A stretch of DNA of 22,500 bases from Cryptomeria japonica (GCF_030272615.1 NW_026729342.1:7501-30000); one strand, 5' to 3'; positions 10,023-18,491 are shown, counted from the first letter of the stretch. The notes: generated from the sequence alone by a model not told the origin. Program-made: numbers and translations.

Positions 10023-10790
10023 CGCTCCGAAGTGTGCTCCAAGGTGCGGCGTGCACGAAGTCGGAGCCCGGTTTGCCCCGGGTACGCACCTCGCGTGCAC
10101 CTTCGCCGGGGTGGGCACCTCGGCTGGGTTGCGCGCCCTGGTGCGCACCAAGGAGCGCTCCGAAGTGTGCTCCAAGGTGCGGCGTGCACGAAGTCGGAGC
10201 CCGGTTTGCCCCGGGTGCGCACCTTCGCCGCGGTGCGCACCATGGCGTGCACGAAGTCGGAGCCCGGTTTGCCCCGGGTGCGCACCTCGCGTGCACCTTC
10301 GGCGGGGTTGCGCGCCCTGGTGGGCACCATGGTGCGCACCAAGGAGCGCTCCGAAGTGTGCTCCAAGGTGCGGCGTGCACGAAGTCGGAGCCCGGTTTGC
10401 CCCGGGTGCGCACCTCGCGTGCACCTTCGGCGGGGTTGCGCGCCCTGGTGGGCACCATGGTGCGCACCAAGGAGCGCTCCGAAGTGTGCTCCAAGGTGCG
10501 GCGTGCACGAAGTCGGAGCCCGGTTTGCCCCGGGTGCGCACCTCGCGTGCACCTTCGCCGCGGTGGGCACCATGGCGTGCACGAAGTCGGAGCCCGGTTT
10601 GCCCCGGGTGCGCACCTCGCGTGCACCTTCGCCGGGGTGGGCACCTCGGCTGGGTTGCGCGCCCTGGTGCGCACCAAGGAGCGCTCCGAAGTGTGCTCCA
10701 AGGTGCGGCGTGCACGAAGTCGGAGCCCGGTTTGCCCCGGGTGCGCACCTCGCGTGCACCTTCGCCAGGGTGGGCACCTCGGTGCGCACA
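10023..10790. repeat. GC-rich 128-bp sub-repeat array, unit 2
   Basis: Collinear copy of the array at 2100-2870, with the same order of long and short sub-repeats. It ends at the truncated AT island, where this copy reads GCACACCTTCTCAATG and unit 1 reads GCACACTCTCAATG. Confidence 0.85.
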
Positions 10791-11999
10791 CCTTCTCAAT
10801 GTTTTCTTGCCTTTTCTGGAAATTGGTGAAGGCAGCGCATCAAAGGTGCGCACCTCGGTGTGCTCCGAGGTGCGAACCCGAGAGCGCTCCGAGGTGCCCA
10901 CGAAGTCGAAAGTCGGGTTAATTGCATTGTTTTCCCCGGGTGCGCTCCGAGGTGCGCAACATCGGCGCGCACCAAGGAGGGCTCCGAAGTGTGCTCCAAG
11001 GTGCGCACGATGGCGTGCACCTCTGGTGCGCACGATTCGGAGCTCGGTTTGACCGGGGTGCGCACACCTTGGCTGGGTTGCGCACCTTTTGTGCGCTCCA
11101 AGGTGCGCACGAAGTCGGAGCTCGGTTTGCCCCGGGTGCGCACCTTCGCCAGGGTGCGCACCTTGATGCGCACGCCTTGGCTGGGCTGCGCACCTTGGTG
11201 GGCGCCATGGTGCGCACCTTTCGTGCGCTCCAAGGTGCGCACGAAGTCGGAGCTCGGTTTGCCCCGGGTGCGCACCTTGGTGGGCGCCATGGTGCACTCC
11301 GAGGTGCCCAAGATTGGTGCGCACCAAGGAGCGCTCCGAAGTGCGCTCCAAGGTGCGCGCGAAGTCGAAAGTTGGGTTAATTGTCCGGTTTGCCTCGGGT
11401 GCGCACCTTGCGTGCACCTTCGCCAGGGTGGGCGCCTTGGTGCGCACACCTTGGCTGGGCTGCGCACACCTTGGCACCCGCGTTTCCTTCATTTTAAATT
11501 TTTTTTTTTTACAATCTCTCAAGTGGGAAATTCTATAATCTCAACTTTTTTTGCCTTTTCAGGAAACTTTTGAATGGAGCGCATCATTGGTGCGCTCCGA
11601 AGTGTGCTCCAAAGCTCTCTCCAGCTGCGTGCACCTGCCCCGGCCGCGCACCCGGCCCCGCCCAGCTTCGCTCACCTGTCCCGGGCGTCTGGTGCGGAAC
11701 CTTAGAGTAAGAAACATCACCGTGCACCTTGGCCAACGTGCGCGACTCGAGCCGAGCGCGCACTGGCCGAGGTGCACACCGATTTCACCTGGGTGCGCGC
11801 GCAGCACCTCGGGCGCACCGGGGTGCGCGCACAACGCCCGGGTTGCACCGTGGCCTGTGTGCTCGGGGCGCCTCGGGTGCGCGCTCGGTGTCGCCCCCGC
11901 GCGCGCGGTAGTGCGGGCAGCGCACCCCGGCCCGGCCCGGCCCCGACGAGAACGCAAACGGGCAAAAGGTTTATTCAAATAGCATTGCGACGCCCGGCG

Positions 12000-12012
12000 A
12001 AAAACTAAAAAA
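12000..12012 (-). terminator. Pol III terminator of 5S copy 2
   Basis: Same arrangement as in copy 1: on the minus strand, six T directly after the gene (complement of 12007-12012), then AG and five T (complement of 12000-12004). Confidence 0.85.
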
Positions 12013-12130
12013 GGGTGCAACACCGGGACTTCCCGGGAGGTCACCCATCCCAGTACTACTCCGGCCCAAGCGCGCTTAACTGCGGAGTTCTGATGGGATC
12101 CGGTGCACTAACGCTGGTATGATCGCACCC
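12013..12130 (-). rRNA. 5S ribosomal RNA gene, copy 2 (inside the 35S rDNA spacer)
   Basis: This is the same 118-bp gene as at 4089-4206, read on the minus strand, and I find no base difference between the two. Box A, the intermediate element and box C are intact. It lies 7,924 bp to the right of copy 1 with no 18S-5.8S-28S cassette between them, so both 5S genes sit in one spacer. The flanks carry small indels relative to copy 1: one base lost in the C-run near 11895, and a GCA triplet and one A gained near 12160 and 12307. The genic sequence has therefore stayed identical while its flanks changed. Confidence 0.97.
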
Positions 12131-12158
12131 GTTATGAGCTTGTCGCAGTGTGTACTTA
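12131..12158 (-). promoter_or_regulatory. 5S copy 2 upstream start region
   Basis: Identical to the region before copy 1: C at -1, GC at about -9/-8 and TAAGTA at about -28 to -23 on the minus strand. The first difference from copy 1, an extra GCA triplet, lies further upstream, so the start region itself is conserved. Confidence 0.5.
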
Positions 12159-12887
12159 GCAGCAAACCGCGACCCACGTGCGAATCCACCCCGGCCACCC
12201 ACCCCCGTCGAGGTGCACACCCTCCCTCGCGAAGTGCGCCCCGTTCGCCAAGTGTGAGCCCTGCCCGGGTGCGCGCACCTTGCTAGGGCGTCGGGTGTGC
12301 ACCCGGCACCGGCCTACGTGCGTGCACCTGGAGGGGGCGTCGTGTGCGTGCAGTGTCCCGTCTGCAACGCGGTGCCCACACACCACCTCGGGCGCAACGA
12401 CCTGCGCTCACATGTGGGCCGAGTGCACCTTGGTGCATGTTCGGGGCGCCTCGGGTGCACGCTCGATCTTGCCCCGGTGCACCAAGGCGCTCGGTTTGCC
12501 CCGGGTGCGCACTTGGTGCAAGGTGGGCACCCAAAATAGGGATCAAGCACCAAAACACAAGTTTCGGGATGCAAAATGGGACCCAAGGACCACAAATGCG
12601 TTCCAAGACCCATGATGGGTCCACGAGAACAAAAATGTGTTCCGAGACTTAATAAACAAATATTGGGTTTTAGGAGAAGAAACATGCTCTGATGCCCAAA
12701 ACGAGAATCGACCCCGAAAAGGCCACAGGCCAAAAGTGGGATGCGAGACAAAAAAAAATGGGACCCGAGGACCAAAATTGGGTTCCCAGGTCGAAGACAG
12801 GGCAACCGGACAAGAAACGACCTCTAAGGCTCGAAATGAGTCCCGACGACTAAAACTTGACAAGAAGCACCCATCAGGCACCCAACT

Positions 12888-14580
12888 CGACACCCATGGG
12901 ATGCCGACCCACCCGGGCTTCCACCTAGCACACCTTGGCACCCACCCACCCTCGCACCCAACCTCGCACCCAACTTAGCACCTTTGAACCCACATTGGCA
13001 CTCACCCTGACCCTGGCACCTTGGAACCCACATTGGCACTCACCTTGACCCTGGCACCCACCTTTGCACTCACCTTGGGACCCACCCTGGCTCCCACCTC
13101 GGCACCCACCCAGACACCCACCTTGGTTCCTTGGCACCCACCTTGGATCCTTGGCACCCACCCCGACACCCACCTTGGCACGCAACTTGGCTACTTGCCA
13201 CCCACCTTGGCTCCTTGACGCCCACCCCGACAACCACCCCGTGACCTACCCTGGCTAGGGTTGGTGCACACCCACCCTGGTGCCCACCTTGGCACCCACC
13301 CTATGACCCACCTTGGCACGCACCTTAGTACCCACCCCGTTACCCACCCTAGGACCCACCCCGTGACCCACCTTGGCCAGGGTGGGTGCACCCACCCTGG
13401 TGCCCACCTTGGCACCCACCCATCCTAGCACCCAGCCTGTGACCGGGCTTGGAACCCAACCTTGCACCCGCACCCGTCTTGGCCAGTGTGGGTGCGCACC
13501 CATCCTGGCACCCACGTTGTGACACACCCTTTAACCCACGCACCCTAGCACCCACGTTGGCACCCACCTTGGAACCCAACCTAGCAACTTGGCACCCACC
13601 CCGTGACCCACCTTGGCATCCACCATAGCAGTCGCCGACTTGGCACCCACCTCGGCACCCACCTTGACACTTGTGGACCCACCTTGCCACTCACCCTAGC
13701 ATCGACCCATCCTAGCACCCACCCTGGCACCTTTGCACCCTAGCACTCACCCATCCTAGCACCTAACCTGTGACCCACCTTGACACTCACCCTCGCACCC
13801 ACCTTGGAACCCAACCTAGCACCCACCCACCCTGACACCAACCCTAGCACCTACCCACCCTTGCACCCACCCTGTGACCCATCTTGGCACCCACCCATCC
13901 TACCACTCAACCTATCACCCACCTTCTCACCCACCTTGGCATCCACCTTAGCACCCACCCACACTGGCACCTTGGCACCCACCTCGGGCAAGGTGGGTGC
14001 ACACCCACCCTGGCACCCAATTTAGAACCCACCGAGCATGTTACCCACCTTGGCACCCACATTGCAGCCCACCCTAGTACCCACCCTATGACCCACATTG
14101 GCATCCACACCCTAGCACCCAGGCACCTCGACACCCGCCTTGACACCCACCCTAGCACTGAACCTGTGACCCACCTTGGAACTCACCCTAGAACCCACCC
14201 ACCCTGTGAACCACCTTGGCATCCACCTTAGCACCCACCCACCTTGGCACCCACTCTAGCACTCACCCATCCTAACACCCAACTTGTTACCCACCTTGGC
14301 ACCCGCCCTCGCGTCCACCTTGAAACCCACCCTAGCACCCACCCACGCAGGAGCCCACCTTGGCACCCAACCTAACACCCACGCATCCTGGCACCCAACT
14401 TGTGACCCACCTTGGAACCCACCCTAGTACCCACCTTTGAACCCACTATATCACCAACCCACCTTGGCACCCACCCTATGACCCTCTTTGGAATCCACCC
14501 TAGCACGCACCCACCCTGGCACCCACCATGGAGCGCACCCTAGCACCCACCCACCTCGGCACGCACCTCAACACCCACCT
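12888..14580. repeat. CACCC minisatellite, unit 2 (long form)
   Basis: Same degenerate CACCCACCTTGG-type repeat, about 1.7 kb. Longer phrases recur (ACCCTAGCACCCACCCA, CTGTGACCCACCTTGG), suggesting higher periods from past slippage. The strand pattern flips briefly at palindromic spots (13377-13400, 13484-13509, about 13990-14008). G-quadruplex-capable runs lie on the minus strand, for example the complement of 14326-14344. There are no genes. Confidence 0.9.
13377..13400. repeat. Perfect 24-bp palindrome in the CACCC tract
   Basis: CCAGGGTGGGTG is followed immediately by its exact reverse complement. The centre lies between 13388 and 13389. The matching position in unit 1 is exactly where the CACCC tract is cut (5460). 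Confidence 0.95.
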
Positions 14581-14770
14581 TGGTGTGCGCACTGCGCCAA
14601 CCTCTCAAAGACCCTATGTGGTGCGCTCCAAAGTGTACACCTTTGGTGCGCTCCAAGGTGCGCACCTTTGGTGCACACCGAGGTGCACACCAAAGTGTGC
14701 ACCGAGGTGAGCACCAAAGTGCACTCCAGGGTGCACACCAAGGCGTGCACCTTTGGTGCGGTCAATGCAA
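14581..14770. repeat. Short GTGCACC/GTGCGCTCC repeats before the promoter array
   Basis: Tandem words of 12-16 bp alternate between GGTGCGCACCTTTGG, GGTGCACACC and AAGTGTGCACCGAGG. They resemble both the GC-rich modules on the left and the 38/52-bp array at 15834, and link the two vocabularies. Pieces of the same sequence (GTGAGCACCAAGGCGTGCACC) are inserted again near 15106-15135, between promoter copies 2 and 3. Confidence 0.7.
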
Positions 14771-14844
14771 ACGAATTCGGAAGTTGGGGTCGATGTCCTA
14801 ATCGCTGCTGCAGACTACACGTATGAGAATCGGACAAATAGCTT

Positions 14845-14854
14845 TATATAGGGG
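14845..14854 (+). promoter_or_regulatory. Pol I promoter-like element 1 (spacer promoter)
   Basis: TATATAGGGG matches the plant Pol I start consensus, in which transcription begins at the last A. It is preceded by GAGAATCGGACAAATAGCT and, about 70 bp upstream, by GGAAGTTGGGGTCGATGTCC. This copy has one extra T before TATATA. A hairpin-forming sequence follows at 14885-14906. It is the leftmost copy, probably a spacer promoter and not the gene promoter. Confidence 0.75.
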
Positions 14855-15001
14855 AGGTGTTGCGTTTGATGGGTCGACTCCCCTGGTTGTGTGCACTGCA
14901 CCAACTTCAAAGACCCTGTCTTGTTTAAGAAGTCAAAAGTTGGGGTGGATGTCCTAATCATTGCTGCAGTCTACGCATGTATGAGAATCAGACAAATAGC
15001 T

Positions 15002-15011
15002 TATATAGGGG
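15002..15011 (+). promoter_or_regulatory. Pol I promoter-like element 2
   Basis: TATATAGGGG preceded by GAGAATCAGACAAATAGCT, 157 bp after element 1. The downstream GTCGAC has changed to GTTGAC. Confidence 0.75.
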
Positions 15012-15221
15012 AGGTGTTGCATTCGGTGGGTTGACTCCCCTGGTTGTGCGCACTGCGCCAACCTCAAAGACCCCGCATAGCAGAAGAAGTCGGAAGTCGG
15101 ATTTTGGTGAGCACCAAGGCGTGCACCTTTGGTGCGGTCAACGCAGACGAATTCAGAAGTTGGGGTGGATGTCCTAATCGTTGTTGCAGGCTACACATGT
15201 ATGAGAATCAGACAAATAGCT

Positions 15222-15231
15222 TATATAGGGG
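15222..15231 (+). promoter_or_regulatory. Pol I promoter-like element 3
   Basis: TATATAGGGG, 220 bp after element 2. The extra 63 bp over the 157-bp period is a GTGAGCACCAAGGCGTGCACC-type insertion just upstream, near 15106-15150. Confidence 0.75.
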
Positions 15232-15378
15232 AGGTGTTGGGTTTGATGGGTCAACTCCCTTGGTTGTGCGCATTACGCCAACCTCAAAGACCTTGTTTTC
15301 GTTAAGAAGTCAAAAGTTGGGGTCAATGTCCTAATGGCTCCTGCAGGCTACACATGTATGAGAATCGGACAAATAGCT

Positions 15379-15388
15379 TATATAGGGG
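15379..15388 (+). promoter_or_regulatory. Pol I promoter-like element 4
   Basis: TATATAGGGG, 157 bp after element 3, with GAGAATCGGACAAATAGCT upstream and GGGTCGACTCCCC downstream. Confidence 0.75.
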
Positions 15389-15535
15389 AGGTGTTGGGTT
15401 TGATGGGTCGACTCCCCTGGTTGTGCGCATTACGTCAACCTCAAAGACCTTGTTTTCGTTAAGAAGTCAAAAGTTGGGGTCGATGTCCTAATTGCTCCTG
15501 TAGACTACACATGTATGAGAATCAGACAAATAGCT

Positions 15536-15545
15536 TATATAGGGG
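15536..15545 (+). promoter_or_regulatory. Pol I promoter-like element 5
   Basis: TATATAGGGG, 157 bp after element 4. The downstream sequence reads GGTTGACTCCCC, and the hairpin arm is damaged (AGTTG instead of GGTTG). Confidence 0.72.
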
Positions 15546-15692
15546 AGGTGTTGGGTTTGATGGGTTGACTCCCCTAGTTGTTCGCATTACACCAACCTCA
15601 AAGACCTTGTTTTCGTTTAGAAGCCGAAAGTTGGGGTCGATGTCCTAATTGCTCCTGCAGGCTACGCATGTATGAGAATCAGACAAATAGCT

Positions 15693-15702
15693 TATATAGG
15701 GG
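15693..15702 (+). promoter_or_regulatory. Pol I promoter-like element 6
   Basis: TATATAGGGG, 157 bp after element 5 and last of the first cluster. An 870-bp gap to the next copy holds the 38/52-bp palindromic array. Confidence 0.75.
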
Positions 15703-15833
15703 AGGTGTTGGGTTTGATGGGTCGACTCCCCTGGTTGTGCGCATTGCGCCAACCTCAAAGACCCTGCATTGCGGATGAAGTCGAAAGTCAGAGTTTGGTG
15801 TGCTACAAGGTGTGGTCGAAGGTGCTCACCTAG

Positions 15834-16462
15834 GTGTGCACCTTTGGAGCACAGGAAAAGTGCCCTCCAAAAGTGCGCACCTTTGGAGTGCACAAAAGTG
15901 CCCTCCAAAAGTGCGCACCTTTGGAGCGCAGAAAAGTGCCCTCCAAAAAGTGCCCTCCAAAAGTGCGCACCTTTGGAGCGCAGAAAAGTGCCCTCCAAAA
16001 AGTGCCCTCCAAAAGTGCGCACCTTTGGAGCGCAGAAAAGTGCCCTCCAAAAAGTGCCCTCCAAAAGTGCGCACCTTTGGAGCGCAGAAAAGTGCCCTCC
16101 AAAAGTGCGCACCTTTGGAGCGCAGAAAAGTGCCCTCCAAAAAGTGCCCTCCAAAAGTGCGCACCTTTGGAGCGCAGAAAAGTGCCCTCCAAAAAGTGCC
16201 CTCCAAAAGTGCGCACCTTTGGAGCGCAGAAAAGTGCCCTCCAAAAAGTGCCCTCCAAAAGTGCGCACCTTTGGAGCGCAGAAAAGTGCCCTCCAAAAAG
16301 TGCCCTCCAAAAGTGCGCACCTTTGGAGCGCAGAAAAGTGCCCTCCAAAAAGTGCCCTCCAAAAGTGCGCACCTTTGGAGCGCAGAAAAGTGCCCTCCAA
16401 AAGTGCGCACCTTTGGAGCGCACAAAAGTGCCCTCCAAAAGTGCGCACTTTTGGTGCGCACC
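15834..16462. repeat. 38/52-bp palindromic tandem array
   Basis: Thirteen occurrences of GTGCGCAC(C/T)TTTGG-like cores with start spacings 38-52-52-52-38-52-52-52-52-52-38-38. The 52-bp form is the 38-bp form plus one extra GTGCCCTCCAAAAA. Each core, CTCCAAAAGTGCGCAC with CTTTGGAG following, is a 24-bp palindrome with a single mismatched pair. Units are almost identical, implying recent amplification. It interrupts the promoter array between elements 6 and 7. All frames are open because the unit lacks stops, and I see no coding evidence. Confidence 0.92.
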
Positions 16463-16562
16463 AAGGCGCGTGGTTCGGTCGTTGCAGGCGAGTTCGGAAG
16501 TTGGGGTCGATGTCCTGAGCGGAGGTGCAAACTACACAGGTGTCGGAATCGGACAAATAGCT

Positions 16563-16572
16563 TATATAGGGG
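16563..16572 (+). promoter_or_regulatory. Pol I promoter-like element 7
   Basis: TATATAGGGG with CGGAATCGGACAAATAGCT upstream; first of four copies on an exact 311-bp period. A longer conserved block upstream (GAGTTCGGAAGTTGGGGTC and GGAGGTGCAAACTACACAGG) distinguishes this family from the 157-bp family. A 22-nt hairpin sequence follows at 16603-16624. Confidence 0.78.
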
Positions 16573-16873
16573 AGGTGTATGCTTCGATGGGTCGACTCCC
16601 CAGGTTGAGCGCACCGCGCCAACCTCAAAGACCCTACGGTATGGATGAAGTCGGAAGTTGGGTCCGATGACCAATTCGATTAGTAGGTATGCTCATGATG
16701 TCGGAATTTGGGTCCGATGACCTGCCATGTGCAGGAAGGCGAATGTTGACACTGTGCGTTGCAAGGTGCACACCAAGGCGCTGGTGCGGTCTTTTTAGTC
16801 GAGTTCGGAAGTTGGGGTCGATGTCCTGATCGGAGGTGCAAGCTACACAGGTGTGGGAATCGGACAAATAGCT

Positions 16874-16883
16874 TATATAGGGG
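16874..16883 (+). promoter_or_regulatory. Pol I promoter-like element 8
   Basis: TATATAGGGG, 311 bp after element 7. This repeat has GTCTTTTTAGTCGAG where its sisters have GTCGTTGCAGGCGAG. Confidence 0.78.
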
Positions 16884-17184
16884 AGGTGTATGCTTCGTTG
16901 GGTCGACTCCCCGGGTTGAGCGCACCGCGCCAACCTCAAAGACCCTACGGTATGGATGAAGTCGGAAGTTGGGTCCGATGACCGATTCGATATGTAGGCA
17001 TACTCGCGAGGTCGGAATTTGGGTCCGATGACCTGCCACGTGCAGGAAGGCGAATGTTGGCACTGTGCGTTGCAAGGTGCGCACCAAGGCGCTGGTTCGG
17101 TCGTTGGAGGCGAGTTCGGAAGTTGGGGTCGATGTCTTGATCGGAGGTGCAAACTACACAGGTGTGGGAATCGGACAAATAGCT

Positions 17185-17194
17185 TATATAGGGG
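17185..17194 (+). promoter_or_regulatory. Pol I promoter-like element 9
   Basis: TATATAGGGG, 311 bp after element 8, with the full upstream block and GGGTCGACTCCCCGGG downstream. Confidence 0.78.
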
Positions 17195-17495
17195 AGGTGT
17201 ATGCTTCGTTGGGTCGACTCCCCGGGTTGAGCGCACCGCGCCAACCTCAAAGACCCTACGGTATGGATGAAGTCGGAAGTTGGGTCCGATGACCGATTCG
17301 ATATGTAGGCATACTCGCGAGGTCGGAATTTGGGTCCGATGACCTGCCATGTGCAGGAAGGCGAATGTTGGGACTGTGCGTCGCAAGGTGCGCACCAAGG
17401 CGCTGGTGCCGTCGTTGCAGTCGAGTTCGGAAGTTGGGGTCGATGTCCTGGTCAGAGGTGCAAACTACACAGGTGTGGGAATCGGACAAATAGCT

Positions 17496-17505
17496 TATAT
17501 AGGGG
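17496..17505 (+). promoter_or_regulatory. Pol I promoter-like element 10
   Basis: TATATAGGGG, 311 bp after element 9 and last of the 311-bp family. It is followed by the GTCCGATGACC array. Confidence 0.78.
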
Positions 17506-17627
17506 AGGTGTATGCTTCGATGGGTCGACTCCCTGGGTTGAGCGCACCGCGCCAACCTCAAAGACCCTACAGTATGGATGAAGTCGGAAGTTGGGTCCGA
17601 TGACCGATTCGATACGTAGGCATATTG

Positions 17628-17960
17628 GCGAGGTCTGAATTTGTGTCCGATGACCTGCCATGCGCAGGAAGGCGGAATTTGGGTCCGATGACCGAGTTGA
17701 TGGCGTGCCATGCGCAGAAAGGCGGAATTTGGGTCCGATGACCGAGTTGATGTTGATGGCCCGCCATGCACAGGAAGGCGGAATTTGGGTCCGATGACCG
17801 ATTTGAAGGCGTGCCATACGCAAAAAGGCGGAGTTTGGGTCCGATGACCGAGTTGATATTGATGGCCCGCCATGCGCAGGAAGGCGGAATTTGGGTCCGA
17901 TGACCTGACATACGCATGGAGTCCGACTCGGGGGCCGATGTTCGATTCGATGACTTGCAT
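17628..17960. repeat. GTCCGATGACC tandem array
   Basis: Six copies of GTCCGATGACC starting at 17645, 17683, 17733, 17789, 17839 and 17895. The spacings are 38, 50, 56, 50 and 56. The 6-bp difference is one extra GTTGAT or ATTGAT. Between cores lie GCCATGCGCAGGAAGGCGGA words. The same core occurs twice in each 311-bp unit, so this array probably expanded from that part of the spacer promoter repeat. Confidence 0.85.
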
Positions 17961-18040
17961 TGTGGGTAAAGTCGGAAGTTGTGGTCTTTGACCCGATTCG
18001 ATGACCAGACTTCGGCTGCTTGAGAATCGGACAAATAACT

Positions 18041-18050
18041 TATATAGGGG
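18041..18050 (+). promoter_or_regulatory. Pol I promoter-like element 11 (with leader-like sequence)
   Basis: TATATAGGGG preceded by GAGAATCGGACAAATAACT (AACT, not AGCT). It is followed by about 250 bp resembling what follows elements 12 and 13, with a hairpin at 18092-18159 and a GCAATGGTAGTCG word that recurs in the 188-bp repeats. It therefore looks like a duplicated gene promoter with the start of the 5' ETS. Confidence 0.78.
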
Positions 18051-18091
18051 AGGTAGTGTTCTCGAGCATCCTCCCCCCGTGCCCGTTTATG

Positions 18092-18159
18092 TCGATTGAT
18101 GCTGGTGCTCGACTGGTTGGAGCGCTCGGATGCAAAAATCTTGCACCAGGATTTATCGA
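18092..18159 (+). other. Leader hairpin H1 (after promoter element 11)
   Basis: Arms 18092-18108 and 18143-18159 pair over 17 positions with two mismatches and one G-U, around a 34-nt loop. The loop carries AGCGCTCGGAT. The arm begins about 46 nt after the predicted start. Confidence 0.6.
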
Positions 18160-18481
18160 TTGTGATGGACACGGCAAGTCTCCTGATTGCTATGCAGGAG
18201 CTCATCGTGAATCTCTATGCGGCCTTGGTATGGACTCGACCTGCGGAATGGTTCGGCAATGGTAGTCGCTCCAACACGTCCTTGCAATGGCCACAGAGGT
18301 GATTCGACTAGAGCTCCAGTCTAGCTTTTGGGTTGCTTGGCGGACTGGTATAGCCGCGATCGAGTTCCGGCCATGAACGTTTTAGATAGCTCTTGGGCTT
18401 TCTGGGACGGAAGTCGGAAGTTTGGGCTGTTGTCCGATTTGATGACCATTCTTCGGATGTGTGAGAATCGGACAAATAACT

Positions 18482-18491
18482 TATATAGGGG
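18482..18491 (+). promoter_or_regulatory. Pol I promoter-like element 12 (with leader-like sequence)
   Basis: TATATAGGGG, 441 bp after element 11, with GAGAATCGGACAAATAACT upstream and GACTG in place of GAGGT downstream. A hairpin follows at 18532-18600. Confidence 0.78.

Larger units (their letters stand above)
7925..13388. repeat. Higher-order IGS unit, copy 2 (carries a 5S gene)
   Basis: Second full copy of the 5.46-kb unit, collinear with 1-5460 in all modules including 5S, the A-rich tract and the first part of the CACCC tract. Unlike copy 1, its CACCC tract does not stop at the equivalent of 5460 but runs on to about 14580. This copy therefore shows the uninterrupted arrangement from which copy 1 was probably truncated. 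Confidence 0.9.
14771..15780 (+). repeat. 157-bp spacer promoter repeat cluster (elements 1-6)
   Basis: Six units, each with GGAAGTTGGGGTCGATGTCC (or GTCAAAAGTTGGGGTC), CTGCAG-CTACACATGTATGAG, the start motif, GTGTTGGGTTTGATGGGTC, GACTCCCCTGGTTGTGCGC and CAACCTCAAAGACC. The start-to-start period is 157 bp except for one 220-bp step carrying an insertion. The last unit runs into AAGACCCTGCATTGCGGATG, resembling the start of the 311-bp family. Confidence 0.85.
16463..17628 (+). repeat. 311-bp spacer promoter repeat cluster (elements 7-10)
   Basis: Four units of exactly 311 bp between start motifs. Order in each: GCACCAAGGCGCTGGT, GAGTTCGGAAGTTGGGGTCG, a GAGGTGCAAACTACACAGG block, the start motif, GGGTCGACTCCC, a GGTTG-CAACC hairpin, AAGACCCTACGGTATGGATG, two copies of TTGGGTCCGATGACC, and TGCAGGAAGGCGAATG. 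The repeats look well over 90% identical by eye. Confidence 0.9.

Noticed and set aside
15834-16462. CRISPR array
   Set aside because: Direct repeats of 38/52 bp have no unique spacers; the intervals are themselves repeated, and no cas genes exist in a plant rDNA context.
15645-16674. Repetitive open frames over the 38/52-bp array (200-330 codons)
   Set aside because: Six-frame openness comes from a stop-free tandem unit; nothing suggests a protein.
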